Positions 36,540 to 48,111 of a stretch of DNA of 64,000 nt are shown piece after piece. The first letter of the stretch is position 1; each line of letters starts with the position of its first letter. A program made the translations under genes and the position numbers. The DNA is from Vesta saturnalis (lineage: Eukaryota > Arthropoda > Insecta > Coleoptera > Lampyridae), in the NCBI GenBank assembly GCA_036346205.1, contig JARFJB010000534.1, positions 6,828,501-6,892,500 of the forward strand, written 5' to 3'. The notes beneath the pieces are model-generated. The model did no database searches. It was given only the letters and a program-made list of their open reading frames with translations, and had not been told where the DNA came from.

Positions 36540-36626
36540 ATTAGTTGAGTAGATCGGCTTATTTCCACAGTTTTTGCTTTTATAGCGCGTCGTTCGGAAG
36601 TGGACTCTGTTCCCGACACCAAGTCA

Positions 36627-39119
36627 TGCTTTTATTATATCACGTAATATCTCTACTTTCATAGTACCTGCCCAAACAGTTAGGGAGAAAGGTCTGTGGC
36701 CTAGACAAATTTTTAGTTCACCAGGCCACATACTTTGAATGCCCATGCGTTCGAATTAGATATGATAGTATTTGATGATGCTATATGTATTTAAATCAAA
36801 GTTTCGATACACGTGATCCACTAGTAAAACCAAATGTGTATCTTCTTAAATACACATTGAGTTTAACTAATAAGAAAACTAGTTTACATTCTTGATTAGT
36901 TCAACATAATGACAGAGTTTTGAGAACAATTGTGATTTGTATAAACGAAATATTCGTTCCTTCGTCTATCTGCGAAATCAGAGCATTTACGCATGAAAAG
37001 CCCAAGTCTACCCCAACTAATATCAACAAAAAATATTTACGTGAACGTATCAGTGTTAGGTTTAGGAATCAAGAATTTTAATACGAGGTTCATTAAGAAT
37101 ATCATTATTCCGATCACTGTAAGCAATCAAATTAATGTTTATGATTACCGACATTATGTCTCAAAATGGCTGCTTACCACGTAATAATGTAATAATTTGT
37201 CCCTGTTTAGAATGTTTCTACACTTCTCTCGATTACAATTTTAATACCTCATGTAAATAATTTGGTATTAAAATAACTTCGGAAAAAAGTCACTACATGA
37301 ACTTAATAAACTAAAGTTATACAAGTAATCGAGTTTGAAAATAGAACTTGCCTCACTTGCCATTTTTACGGAATTGTTCAAAACTGATTTAATTCATTTT
37401 AGACTTGAAGGGCCAACTTGGTGTGTAGATGACACTTCTCTCGTTTGACCTCACCGCCCTGTAGCTTTGTTAAAATTACAGGATTAACTTAATGGCAAGC
37501 TTCCAAAAACTAATTTCACAACAGGAATCATAATTCTCATAATTACGTAGTGTCTTAACTTTGGAAAAGTATTTTGCACTTAAGTAAATTATATATTCCA
37601 AAAACTACGTATGTACTAATAATGTAGATAAAGTGGATAAAAAAATTGTTTACGTTGTAAAATAACACTAATAAAAAATACAAAATATTACAGCATGGCC
37701 AATATCAAAATACAAGTATTTTTCATCATATTCAGCAAAATAGAAACGTTTATGTTGTTATGTATTTCTAGACTGATCAATAACACCCTATGTCGTTTTG
37801 TAACTTTCATAGGTCCCAGTTTTCTTATCCTAAAATTGAAAATCAATATATCATTTCAGTGTGCGTAAACCATAACTTTTAAGAAACTACCCAATTGTTA
37901 CAAAAACGGAATTTCCGATACAGTGCCATAACTTTTAAACCTTTACGTTTATTTTAACAAAAATTAACTAACACAACTAAAACAACTGTTGTACATAACA
38001 AAATGTAGTATTCATGAGAAATTTTATTGTAATGAAGAGTTTATTTTATTAAAATAGAGAAACCCTCGTCTATGAGGTCATTACTTCCTTTCGCTATAAA
38101 ACTTGTCTGTGAAATATCGTTTACTAAAACTCAATCTTCAGATTCCATTCATATGAGCAAAAGCTTTTATATCCCTTCATTTCCTATAAACTTAAATTGA
38201 ATAGATAAACTTCAAGTTGTTCCAATTGTCTGAATTTATATAAGGTAACATTTTGTTTAAACTTTTTCTATTGTGCTATCTTTTTTCAGGACTTATAATT
38301 AGCGTGGAATTTTTACTCTAATAAATCTTGTTAAAGTGAAAAATAATCAGTGTGTTATTAACACGCGAGGATATTTGGTTTACGTAAGAGGAATTAATCC
38401 CCTTTATCACAAGGTTCTCCACTATAATTTAAGTACTGCATAAGCATGTTTGTTATCGTTCCCAACATCTTTATAGCTTTATTAAGCACTCACACGTTTA
38501 AGGATTATTTACGGAAAGAATTAATTGCATGTATCGAATAAGGAAATTAGTAACTACCTATAGTTGTAAAGTAGGAACTAAATATGGTATAAATCAAGTT
38601 AAATGCTAAACGCTAAACACTTAAAGTATGCTTACGACACAAAATCTTGTTTACGTACAAATAATATCACTAATGTTTCAAATATAATTCCACAATGTCA
38701 TATAAATATTTATTTCTCAACGCATAACGATACCACCTGTACCATTATCAAGAAAAATATATGAATAGTAACACATCATTATGACATTATGGTAAAATCC
38801 AATGACGATCAAGAATAGACCCAGCATTCCTTATCATTTTATAAAGAATTGTTTTGCTACAACATAACATAGTTTTCTGACAGCGACATAGGCGTACATT
38901 TCTGGAGGGACTATCGTATTAATAACATCAATGTAACCAACCAATAAACAATTAAAAACAACGCTGTATCATGTATTTTGTTTTAAAGTTGTAAAATGTG
39001 AAATAGTATTTGCGCTTCAGGTTAATAAGCAGATATGAACGTTCTAATTTTTGCTTACTAGCGGTCTTTGCAAATAATTAATGTTACGTCTATGGTTTGT
39101 TTACTTGCCGATGAATGTA
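36627..39119. other. AT-rich DNA, no gene
   Basis: Nothing recognised between the Penelope element and the CACTA-like transposon. The 63-codon frame at 36993-37184 matches no family I know. Confidence 0.4.
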
Positions 39120-39134
39120 AGCCCAACAAGCAAT

Positions 39135-39490
39135 TTTATATTTTATAATAGTCGCGAAAACGTTTTCGACACAAAAATTATGAAACAACATTACCCTCAG
39201 AAATGTTTTCAATGCGTTTATACGACAGTTATAAACGTAAAATTGGCACCGTTTTATAAAACACTTTAGCGTTCGTTAATATTTTATAAAGCCTTTAGCA
39301 AACATTATAAAACAATTTTATAAACATTTCGGCAGATCTTAAAAAACTTTACATCAGCATTATAAAACAGTTTTATTGAAGCATTTTATACTGCACTATA
39401 TAATATACTTGAGTATTTCTTATATTATTTTTATAAAATCACTAAAAAATAGTTTTATAGTAGTTTCAGGTAACCGTTATAAAATAAAAA
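39135..39490. repeat. Left subterminal TTATAAAA repeats of the CACTA element
   Basis: Copies of TTATAAAA or its near variants recur near 39142, 39252, 39283, 39308, 39320, 39362, 39433 and 39474, in both orientations, several as GTTTTATAAAAC. Regularly recurring subterminal motifs are binding sites for the accessory protein in plant En/Spm. The matching right-hand set lies at about 47828-48095. Confidence 0.7.
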
Positions 39491-40079
39491 TGCAACAGAA
39501 AATAACAACAATAAAATAAAAAAGTTATTTAAGTGTATTCCAAAAGCTGCTAGAAGCAATTTTGTATTAGACACAGAGAAAGTATAACAAATGTATGTAC
39601 AATAAGACGGATGAAGTTCGAAGTCACTTTAGTAATTTGACTTCTAGAGTTATATTGTTTAAAGAGATTGCTTGTGATTACTAGAACTAAAATTTTTACT
39701 GCAAAGGAAATTTTATCGTGAAATGTATAGCATATTTATAAGAAATTTTAAGCGCGCCCCATATTTATTCATGTTTTAGGAAAAACTTTTAAATCTTACA
39801 AAAATTAACCTTGTTTATTTGATTATCTTCTACCGAAAGACTTGCGGCAATCTACTGCAGGCATCATTATTTTATAGTTTTTACGTATTTACCAGCTGTA
39901 AATATTAATATTCATGCGATATTTTAGCATTTTCAATTTGGCCTATGTTCCAGAATGCTGACATTTTAAAATGGCGCCTATCCATAAAATAACTTTGTAT
40001 CAGTAGCAAGCTTTGTAATGCATTTAAGCTACTACACAATCTTAATAAAACTATTTTGTTTTAAAACTAATGGTAGTTC

Positions 40080-43000
40080 GATAGGGCTGGGCTGCTTTAA
40101 TAGGTGGTAGGCATGTATACTCCATGCCAGCCGGGGAGGTACCACCACCCTTACCATGGGCTCCTTAATATTGGGTCTCCGATTTTCTGAGCTCGGTAAG
40201 GGCTGCCGGTTACCTTTTCCATCATCCTTAATCGATTCTCATCCTTATTCTTCTTTCTCGCCCTCACTGTCTTCCTATCGGATTAAAAGTCCCAAATTAA
40301 AAAATAAGATGGCTGTGGTTTCTAGGGTTATAAATTCCGGACGTAAAATCCTGCCCCACTCGGATGTCCGGGAGGGCAGGGCCCAAGCGACCTCGGTCAT
40401 CGAAAGTATCAACTTTCTAATGATCACTACTGCAACACCTGCGGTATCAGGTCTAATCTTAATGCTATTCACCAACATCTTGAACAATTACAACCTGATA
40501 TATTGTTTCTATCTGAAACACAAGTCTCCTCTGAAAGCTCCGAGTCACCCGACTTGCAATTTCCTCAATACCATCTTCACTCTAACTTTCGATATAAAGG
40601 AGGCGTATGTGCGTACATCAAGGACAGAATTGCTTGCAAGAGGGTTTCTTCCTTAGAAAATAAAAATTTTGACGTGATTTGGTTTAAACATTCTGGTCCT
40701 AATTTTGTGAAATTCTACTGTTGCATTTATAGGTCTCCTAATGACAGCAACTTTCAAGACTTCTTCGATTACCTTAGTATGAAAGTTGACTATCTCCTGT
40801 CTCAGTTTCCATCTTGCGATATCTCATTTGTAGGCGATTTCAATGTTCATAACTCTAATTGGCTTCAATTTTCATCTACTACAAATCCGCTGGTCATAGT
40901 GCAGAAACATTTGCTATTTCATGTGATCTCACACAAATGATTTCTGAACCCACAAGAATCCCTGATAACCCTAACCATACTCCACATCTTCTAGATCTCT
41001 TTCTTACATCAAACCCTCTTGTTTATAAAACTTCCGTTCTTTCGCCTTTAGGTCTTTCCGACCATTGTCTAATAAAAATCATTTCTACTGTACCTAATTC
41101 CACTGTTGTTCGCAAAACCGATAGAACCTTGTGGTGTTTTAAGTCAGCTCGATGGAGTGATTTACGGGATTTCTTTGCAACCTTTCCATGGCGTGAATAT
41201 TGTTTTAAGTCGTCCTCTTCTTCGGACATCGCTCTTTCAGTATCTGAAGTCATCCTCATGGGAATGGAGTTATACATTCCGAAAAAACAGTACCGTGTAG
41301 GTCATTCACGTTCCCAACCCTGGTTCAATAAGGCTTGTTCTGATGCAATATCTTTAAAAATAAATGTTACATTAAATGGAAATCTAATAAATCGGTTGAC
41401 AGTCATGTAGAATACGTTGGTGCTAGAAATATCTGCAAAAGTGTCATCACTAAAACTAAAAGTTGTTCGAACAACGAAAATGCAATGAACTAGCTACATC
41501 TCCTTTAGGCAGTCGTAAATTTTGGTCTTTAGCAAAAGCCATTAGTAAAACTTTCGAACATCTTCATTTCCCCTGACATCTATTGACGGATCGGTAGTTG
41601 CTGATTCTGTAGACAAAGCCAACGTTTTTGTGGATTTGTTTGCATCAAACTCGTGTCTCAATGATTCTGGAAAAGATGTGCCCCTAGTCAACTCTTCTTC
41701 ATACGTTATGAAACCAATTCATTTTCGGTACAAGCTCTTGGAATCGATCATCAGTAGGCTTGATCTCAATAAGGCGACTGGCCCAGACGGTATCCCAGCT
41801 ATTGTCTTAAAGAAATGTTCCCCGAACTAGTACCAGTCCTATCTAAGCTCTATACGATCTCTATATCTTCTGGGAATTCCCTTCATCATGGAAGTTAGCA
41901 AATGTTCAACCTATTCCCAAAAAGGTGATAAGACCGATCCCTCAAATTACAGACCAATTGCCATCACTTCCATTTTGTCTAAAATCATGGAAAAAGCCAT
42001 CAATCAGCAACTGCTCACGTTCCTTGAAACTAACAAACTCCTTAGTGACCACCAATATGGGTTTAGGCAAAGTCGTTCAACAGGCGATCTTCTTTCATAT
42101 GTGACCCAAGTTTGGAACAATACAGTAGAGCAGTCCGGTGAAACAGTTGTAGTCGCTTTAGATATCTCAAAGGCATTTGACCAAGTTTGGCATAAGTGTT
42201 TACTTGCCAAACTCACCTCGTTTGGGTTAAATGATACGCTCATCAACTGGGTTTCTAGTTTCCTTGATAAAAGACGAATACGTGTCGTAGTTGATGGCTT
42301 TTTTCAAAAGAAGTTAGCATTAACGCGGGCGTACCACAGGGATCCGTTATAGCGCCTACACTTTTTCTGCTGTACATAAACGACCTTATTTCTTCAACAA
42401 CTAACCCCATCCATTGCTTTGCTGACGATAGCACTCTTCACTGTAGTTCATCTCAGTCTACTCATAGTGATAATCCACCTTCTATGTCAAATCAAGAAAT
42501 TAAAGCTGAAATGGCAAATTCAATCAACAAAGACATTCAACGTATTCTCGAATGGGGAAGCAATAATCTAGTTAAATTTAATGCTAACAAAACTCAGTGT
42601 TGCCTTTTGTCCGCCAAAAAGATCGATCATTTCCTGTTGTAAGTATAAATGGCTCAGTTCTTAAGTTTTCAGACTCTATTACTCTGTTGGGTATGACTGT
42701 ATCTTCAAATCTCTCATGGGTTGACCATCTTCTGTCAGCTACCAAAACAGCTGCTCGTAAAATAGGCTTTTTGTACAGATCTAAGCAGTACTTTACCTCT
42801 CGACAACTCCTTCTGCTGTATAAGGCCCAAATTCGGCCTCATCTGGAATATAATTCTCACCTTAGGGTTAGTGCTCCCCAATACGCTCTCGATATCGTTG
42901 ATCGTATTCAAAAGAGAGCGATTAGGCTTATAAATGACCCGTCCTTAACTTCTCACATACAGTCCCTTGAGCATAGAAGGATGGTTTCAGTTCTTTCTTT

Positions 43001-43370
43001 GTATTATCGTTATTACAACGGCTATTGTGCTGGTGAATTACATTCTTTGATACCATCTCCGGCTATCTTTGCGAGAAACACTCGGTTCGCTCATTCACAT
43101 CATCAGTATGCAGTACAAATCTCCACTTGTCGTACCAAACAGGCGCAATCCACATTTTTCTACACAGCTTCTAAACTCTGGAATGATCTCTCTAGTTCCT
43201 GTTTTCCTCTCACTTATGATATGAGAAAATTTAAGGTAGCTGTTCATAGGCATCTATTGGCAATTCATTATCCCTCTATCCATCCTCCTAAGTGTTCTTG
43301 AGTGCTTTAGCACGATAGGCCTTATTTAGCCTGTTCAGGTCCACTATCATAAAAAAAAAGAAAAAAAAAA
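40080..43370 (+). mobile_element. CR1/jockey-group LINE nested in the CACTA element
   Basis: A non-LTR retrotransposon of about 3.3 kb on the plus strand, with a GC-richer 5' region (about 40080-40320), a single endonuclease plus reverse-transcriptase gene in several frames and an A-rich tail at 43350-43370. No clear ORF1 and no target duplication were found. It inserted in the left arm of the CACTA-like transposon, upstream of the DUF4806 gene, and so is younger than that element. Confidence 0.8.
40320..43304 (+). pseudogene. LINE endonuclease/reverse transcriptase, frameshifted
   Basis: The apurinic-type endonuclease is seen as RSNLNAIHQHLEQLQPDILF then LSET near 40450-40525, GDFNVHNSNW near 40830-40862 and LSDHCLIK near 41055-41080. 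The reverse transcriptase follows: NKATGPDGIPAIVLKKC near 41769-41820, NYRPIAITSILSKIMEK near 41947-41997, QYGFRQSRSTGDLL, VVALDISKAFDQVWHKC near 42149-42198 and FADDSTLH at 42418-42441. The C-terminal part (42597-43301) reads FLYRSKQYFTSRQLLLLYKA and on to a stop at about 43301. At least five frame changes (near 40440, 40900, 41410, 41830, 42340) break the gene. The lack of RNase H and the order of domains fit the CR1/jockey group; I cannot place the clade more exactly. Confidence 0.8.
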
Positions 43371-43793
43371 TGAGTATATATCTTTTCTTGGGAAGTGTGA
43401 CCTATTTTAAGCAAGCAAAAATAATATCTTTTCAAAAATATATGTATCTATATGTAGCTCTAATAACAATTTTGTACATAGGTGAATAAATATTCCTTAT
43501 CTGCTAAACAATAATACCTCTGTAAAATGATTTTCTTAAATCAAACAAGAAAAACGCAATTAAATACGGCCCTGTTCATTTCTTTTTAACCTGACTCCCG
43601 CGGTCCCGGGCGCAGCTCTGTGGAACATGTGGTTGTTTCCGTGGATCGCGAGTGTTCGCAACTTTATTGCTAATAGGCAACTTTTTGGTGACTCTTATAA
43701 AATAAATTACTTACTCTTGCTACATTTTATCGTTTTTATGACGAATCTGTTTTTATTTAGTGGTAAATGTAACGGTGTAATTCCGGCATAACC

Positions 43794-43800
43794 TATAAAA
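43794..43800 (+). promoter_or_regulatory. Candidate TATA box of the DUF4806 gene
   Basis: TATAAAA lies 57 bp upstream of the ATG at 43857, at a spacing suited to a short 5' UTR. The motif also resembles the subterminal repeats of the element, so its role as TATA box is inferred. Confidence 0.4.
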
Positions 43801-43856
43801 CAGGTGGCACGAATTTTGCTGTTTTTTTGTTGTTTTAGTCTAAACTTTTAGACAAA

Positions 43857-45562
43857 ATGGCAGGTAAGTTATTCTAATGATGCATTATACCTATTTCAGT
43901 ACTTACCTATATTCTTTAATTTTTGTTAATATTGTCTTTTACTGACCATTTTTTAGGTATATTTAAGATTGTGCAGACCATAGAAAAGGGCGTGAAACAG
44001 CTAACAATAGTTTCTTCGGCATGGGTTAATAGTAACCACCTTTTTTGGCCAAAAAAGGGGGCTGATAAACTGGTGCGGAATGCAAATTCTAGACCATAAG
44101 CGAATTGGTTTACCATGACGTGTAAGTTAAAACGAAATCATTTAATTAGCTATGAAATTGCTGAAGAAGAATTGGAAAGAATGCTGGAAAATGAGGACAC
44201 AGAATAAGAAGACATTATCCAAATAAAAAAGCGCTCAAAAATGATGTTGCCAAGGACTAAACCGAGTCAAAATGATTTTAATCGTTTGGCAGATGAATGT
44301 CTGGTAGGTTATATTTACAAGTTTAATACTTAATATTATGTAGTTTTCTATCATTATTTGGATTAGCAACACAAACTAGTTGTGGATATTTTGTGTTGCA
44401 GGAGGTGCCTTTACAGGAATCTGTGGAGACACCTGCAACTGCAACTGCGATGCCTACTGAGGTAATTGATTATATGCCACAATCAGATTCAGAAAATTAT
44501 TCTTTTCAAATTCTACCAAATGATGAAAATTTGAGTTCAATTTTTGAAGCACAAACTGTCGCACCTTTATTGGATCTCCAACTGAATGAAAAAATAGACA
44601 AAATAATAGCCAACTATAATTCAAAAGCAGCAAGCTGGCCAAGAAAACCAACTAAAAATTATGCAGCACCTAGCTAAATTAGAAGTAATGTTAGATAGTA
44701 TGACTAGTAATACTTTAGTGAATAATAGCTGTTCATACAAAAATGCAAATCAAAACTTATTATCAACAACCAAATAAGATATTTTCTTCGATCCAATTGA
44801 CACTTTAGCAGATTTGGAGAAACTCGAAGCCAAATTGGCAAATAATAAGACTGATAAGGAAGACTACATACAAAAGTTTAGTTACGTGTGTGGAAAAAAA
44901 GGATCTGGAAATGGAATAAGTAATAGCTATATACTGGTAGACAAACTATTTTCTCGAAAATTTATGACATTGTGCTCTTGGGCTGGAGGCGCCAGAGATG
45001 GCAAAGAAAAAATTTCATTTAAAATTTTTAAAAACATTATCACTCTATTCTTCGGAGTCCTGGTGCTGTCGGACGATGATTTTACCTTAAAAAATTGTGA
45101 AGAATTTTTTAAAGCTATAATTAGAAATTCGACAAAAAGAAATCAAAGTGTCCTATCTAGGAGTTCAAGAAGCAAAAGAAGACCCAGTGGACTTTGTTAC
45201 AAGGTAAATAATGCAAATATGTATATTTCTTATTTAGTTAACCCTTAGCTGATATTATGTAAGACACTATTGCAAATAAATTAAAATATTTTGTGATTTT
45301 CTGTGTGCACGTAGGTAATCTGCTTTGTTTTTCCAGACTAAGAAAGGAAACAAAGATACACAGCAAAACAATAACAGTATTGCAGATGAAGAAAATAAAG
45401 GAAACAGTCAGGAGGAAGAAGAAACTAGCAGCAATAATGTAACTTAATAATGAAATAATCTATAGTCTCTTTATTTTATTCCTTTTTTCATTTCAGAATA
45501 TTGCTGAAAATTATGATGCAGCATCAGAGGTTAGCAGTGCGGAAAAAGATGAAGGAAAATAA
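43857..45562 (+). pseudogene. DUF4806-type gene of the CACTA element, 5 exons
   Basis: Exons at 43857-43863, 43957-44303, 44402-45203, 45337-45438 and 45497-45562 join in frame with GT-AG introns of 93, 98, 133 and 58 bp. Exons 1-2 begin MAG then IFKIVQTIEKGVKQLTIV and SAWVNSNHLFWPKKGADKL, the N-terminal module common to DUF4806 proteins. Exon 3 has an acidic, low-complexity middle and, at about 44790-45110, the DUF4806-like part: DPIDTLADLEKLEAKLANN, GGARDGKEKISFKIFKNI. Exons 4-5 encode an acidic, Gln/Asn/Glu-rich tail ending SSAEKDEGK. Two in-frame TAA codons (after NSRP and after ENEDTE, in exon 2), a frameshift near 44670 and a stop near 44777 disable it. DUF4806 proteins have no proven function; the basic/acidic layout and position next to a transposase suggest a DNA-binding accessory role, which is inference. 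Confidence 0.7.
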
Positions 45563-45593
45563 AAATACATTTAGAGTTTACATTTTTGTATTA

Positions 45594-47556
45594 CTAAGTT
45601 CTTAAAGTGTGCAATAAAGGAACAAAAACTGTCTCATTTTTATATTCTATTGCTATTATTTTGCACTTGATATTTTTAACTGAGTATAACTTTAATGGTT
45701 TTTGACCAATACAACGAGGTTTAAAAATATTTAAATGGGATGATTTTATAGGAACCTCAAAAATGTTTTCTAGAATACTGACAGCAGTTCCACTAATAAA
45801 GAGAGTGTTGTTTATTAATAAGGCATACTCCATAAATACAATTTCGCCATTATGAGTAAGAAACCATTTATTAGCATTATCTGCAGACAGTGAAAACCCT
45901 TGAAGCTCTATTTTAAAGAAATGTCCTGTATCATTCTTTTTTTTAAGCACAGGAAAACGAAGACAGTTAATATTTTGTGGACTTTCATTTTCGCATTCCA
46001 TAATTTCACTCATTCTTTTTGCAGTGGCAAATTTCCATTTGTTAATAAGTTTTTAATTTGATAAAGTCGATTTTCAAAGGGATATGCTGTAAAAGTCGGT
46101 AAAGGTCCATACCTTCCTACTTCATCAACCAAATGTGTTAGATTATGAACATTACTAGTAATATAATCCTCTCCATAAAAATCTCGATAATATTCTACGT
46201 AATTATTGAGTAATGCTTCAGCCAAATTAAGAAAATGCACGTAACATTTGGATGAACATATTGTTGTAGCACAAAAAAAATTAAGAAAGTGTTGGTACAC
46301 AATGCTTAAATACTGTAAAAACGTGTGATATTCAGAAGCTTTCCAAAAACATAGATAATCTAATCCTCGCACAGATCTATGAATTTCAGAAGACAATTTA
46401 CACTTCTCCAGAAAGTTTGACACATTATTAGTATCTTTTGCAGACCATTTAGTTTTGCAAGTGCCAAAATTACCATCTTTCCATCTTAATAAACATTTTT
46501 TTATTATACCTAAATCGATTAGGTGAAGAGAATCCCCTACCGGAAAATCTTCAACCATATCAATAGGCAATAAAGTTAATGGATTATCATGCTTATGATG
46601 CGAGCCATACAACTTTGCACGAAATCCGTCTTTCGTCCAGCCTGCTCTTGGGAAGTACACTTGAGGCATCCTTGTTTGCTGTAAAAGTTTGTTACTCCTA
46701 AAAGTTTTTAAAACGTATTTATGCGAAGAAGATATAAATTAGTTAGGTATTCCTTTGATGAATGCCCCAGCACACAAAGCATCTTAATTTCACAGCAATC
46801 TTATTTCCACTGATGATCAATCCTTCTGACAGAATGACTTTGGCTTCTTCGACAAAAGGTCCCAAATATGCTGACAAATTTGAAGGCTTTCTCTTTCCAC
46901 AGTATATACCGATTATCATGGGTTTTATTTCAGGCAGTTCATAGATATTAAAGAGTATGGGCCAAAATTCATTTTTACTACTCTTGTATATAGGCAAACC
47001 ATCTATATTAATATTCAAAGAAATAGTTTTACGCAAATTATGCATTGGAGTTAAAACTTGTCGTATACAAAATTCAAAGCCATGATGCCAGTAATCACCA
47101 TTATCTTTAACCATAACCACCTTCTGGTATGTTTTCAGTAGTGTTCTGGGATATATTTTGGAATAATACTCTTAGTGCTGTCTGGGGGATATTAAAGGAA
47201 ACTGGAGTTTTTATTAAGACCTTGCACGAAATTTTCTTCTTCGTTGGCCTCTAGTTCTAATAGCCAAATATCTCTTACTTCATCATCAGTTATCATCATT
47301 TCGTCATCACTTAATTGATCCACCGCCGCTGTTCGTAGTAATAATAAATTTTCGTCATAACCCTGACTGTTTTCCCTGATTCACTGTTTCACTGTTTTCA
47401 CTGATGATACTTGCATTAGCAGAAGTATTACTTTCGTATATTGAAGTTTGATTTGAAGCACTGTTGATAAAACTGGTTTCGATTGTTTTATTGCACTGTG
47501 CCGTTTTATTATTGTCCACTTCAATGTTCTTATTACTACTACTAAAGTCGACAGTA
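45594..47556 (-). pseudogene. TNP2-like (CACTA) transposase, broken
   Basis: From an acceptor-like TTAG before 47556 the frame reads a Ser/Asn-rich and acidic N-terminus (AAVDQLSDDEMMITDDEVRD), then KIYPRTLLKTYQKVV and GDYWHHGFEFCIRQVL. SLNINIDGLPIYKSS, then FWPILFNI and IIGIYCGKRKPS (47030-46880) correspond to the DGF/DGLP catalytic block of TNP2 transposases. The next piece (46669-46010) has LLPIDMVEDFPVGDSLHLID with LGIIKKCLL, the second acidic block (D.LH...LG), and VHNLTHLVDEVGRYGPLPTF with YPFENRLYQIKNLL, the DUF4218-like region. The C-terminus ends in KCKIIAIEYKNETVFVPLL and HTLRT. Frame breaks lie near 47370, 47215, 46780 and 46012 (a one-base loss in an A run), and about 25 residues with the expected zinc-finger-like cysteines are missing near 46740-46670. 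The stop is 31 bp from the stop of the convergent DUF4806 gene. Confidence 0.8.
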
Positions 47557-47827
47557 GGCTAATTTGTTGTTACTAAGATACTGTGATATTGCTAAATTGT
47601 TGCTAACGTACTGTTTGTTTGTAAATAATTTGCATATCATGCACATATCATGTCATGTGTTTGCTATCAATCATGCTTGTTAAACACAGTGACATTTCCG
47701 TGCTATAAAGACCACATTACGCCCGCATTTGGGGGCGTATAAAGAACATTATGGTGGTAAAATAAAATAAAATAATTTTGAAGTAAATTTATAAGGGAAT
47801 TAAAAATATCGCTGGAATCTACTACAA

Positions 47828-48095
47828 AACCGTTATAAAACAATTTAATTTTATAGTTGGAAATGTTTTATAACTTGTTCATAGAAACGTTTCTACGATA
47901 ATTTAGTGATTGTTTTATAACATGTTTTGTAAATCTATCATATAAACGTATTCTTGATAAATTTAGAAAACACATTAGCTGCCTACAACAGAATAACGTT
48001 CATTGTACGTCTAATATAACCAATTAGCATTTTGGAAGTAATAATAAAACTCTAATAAAATAAAACAGCTGTAAAACCATCAAATTATAAAACAA
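47828..48095. repeat. Right subterminal TTATAAAA repeats of the CACTA element
   Basis: GTTATAAAAC, TTTTATAA, GTTTTATAAC and similar motifs recur near 47828, 47845, 47867, 47911, 48050 and 48084, mirroring the left-hand set and ending just inside the right terminal repeat. Confidence 0.65.
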
Positions 48096-48111
48096 CTTTG
48101 CTGGTTGGGAG

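Larger units (their letters stand above)
34252..36626 (-). mobile_element. Penelope-like element with flanking direct repeats
   Basis: A minus-strand Penelope-like retroelement lies between two direct repeats of about 90 bp, 34252-34340 and 36537-36626, both starting CATATTAGT(C/T)GAGT and sharing CAGTTTTT(A/G)CTTTTA(A/T)AGCGCG. Such pseudo-LTRs are normal for Penelope elements. In each, the minus strand carries a hammerhead-like block (CGGAAGC loop GCTTCC followed by GAAAC at 34311-34307). The left copy keeps GAAAC but has lost part of CTGATGA; the right copy has GAACG. The coding part runs from 36539 down to about 34490 and is broken. The unit is 2.4 kb including a nested LINE tail, so it is shorter than the usual 3 kb or more; the GIY-YIG endonuclease domain expected at the C-terminus is missing. 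Confidence 0.85.
39122..48109. mobile_element. CACTA/TNP2-like DNA transposon with two genes
   Basis: The left end CCCAACAAGCAA (39122-39133) and the right end, read inward, CCCAACCAGCAA (48109-48098) match at 11 of 12 bases, and both run on into TTTTATAA. AG flanks each end (39120-39121 and 48110-48111), a 2-bp target duplication in the range of CACTA-type elements. Within 900 bp of the left end and 300 bp of the right end there are about a dozen TTATAAAA-type motifs, mostly as the palindrome core GTTTTATAAAAC. The interior holds a DUF4806-type gene on the plus strand (43857-45562) and a TNP2-like transposase on the minus strand (45594-47556). A LINE of 3.3 kb is nested at about 40080-43370; without it the element would be about 5.7 kb. 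Both genes are broken, so the copy depends on others to move. Confidence 0.8.

Noticed and set aside
41023..41277. Minus-strand frames opposite the LINE genes
   Set aside because: The plus strand carries endonuclease and reverse-transcriptase motifs in order; the opposite frames have none.
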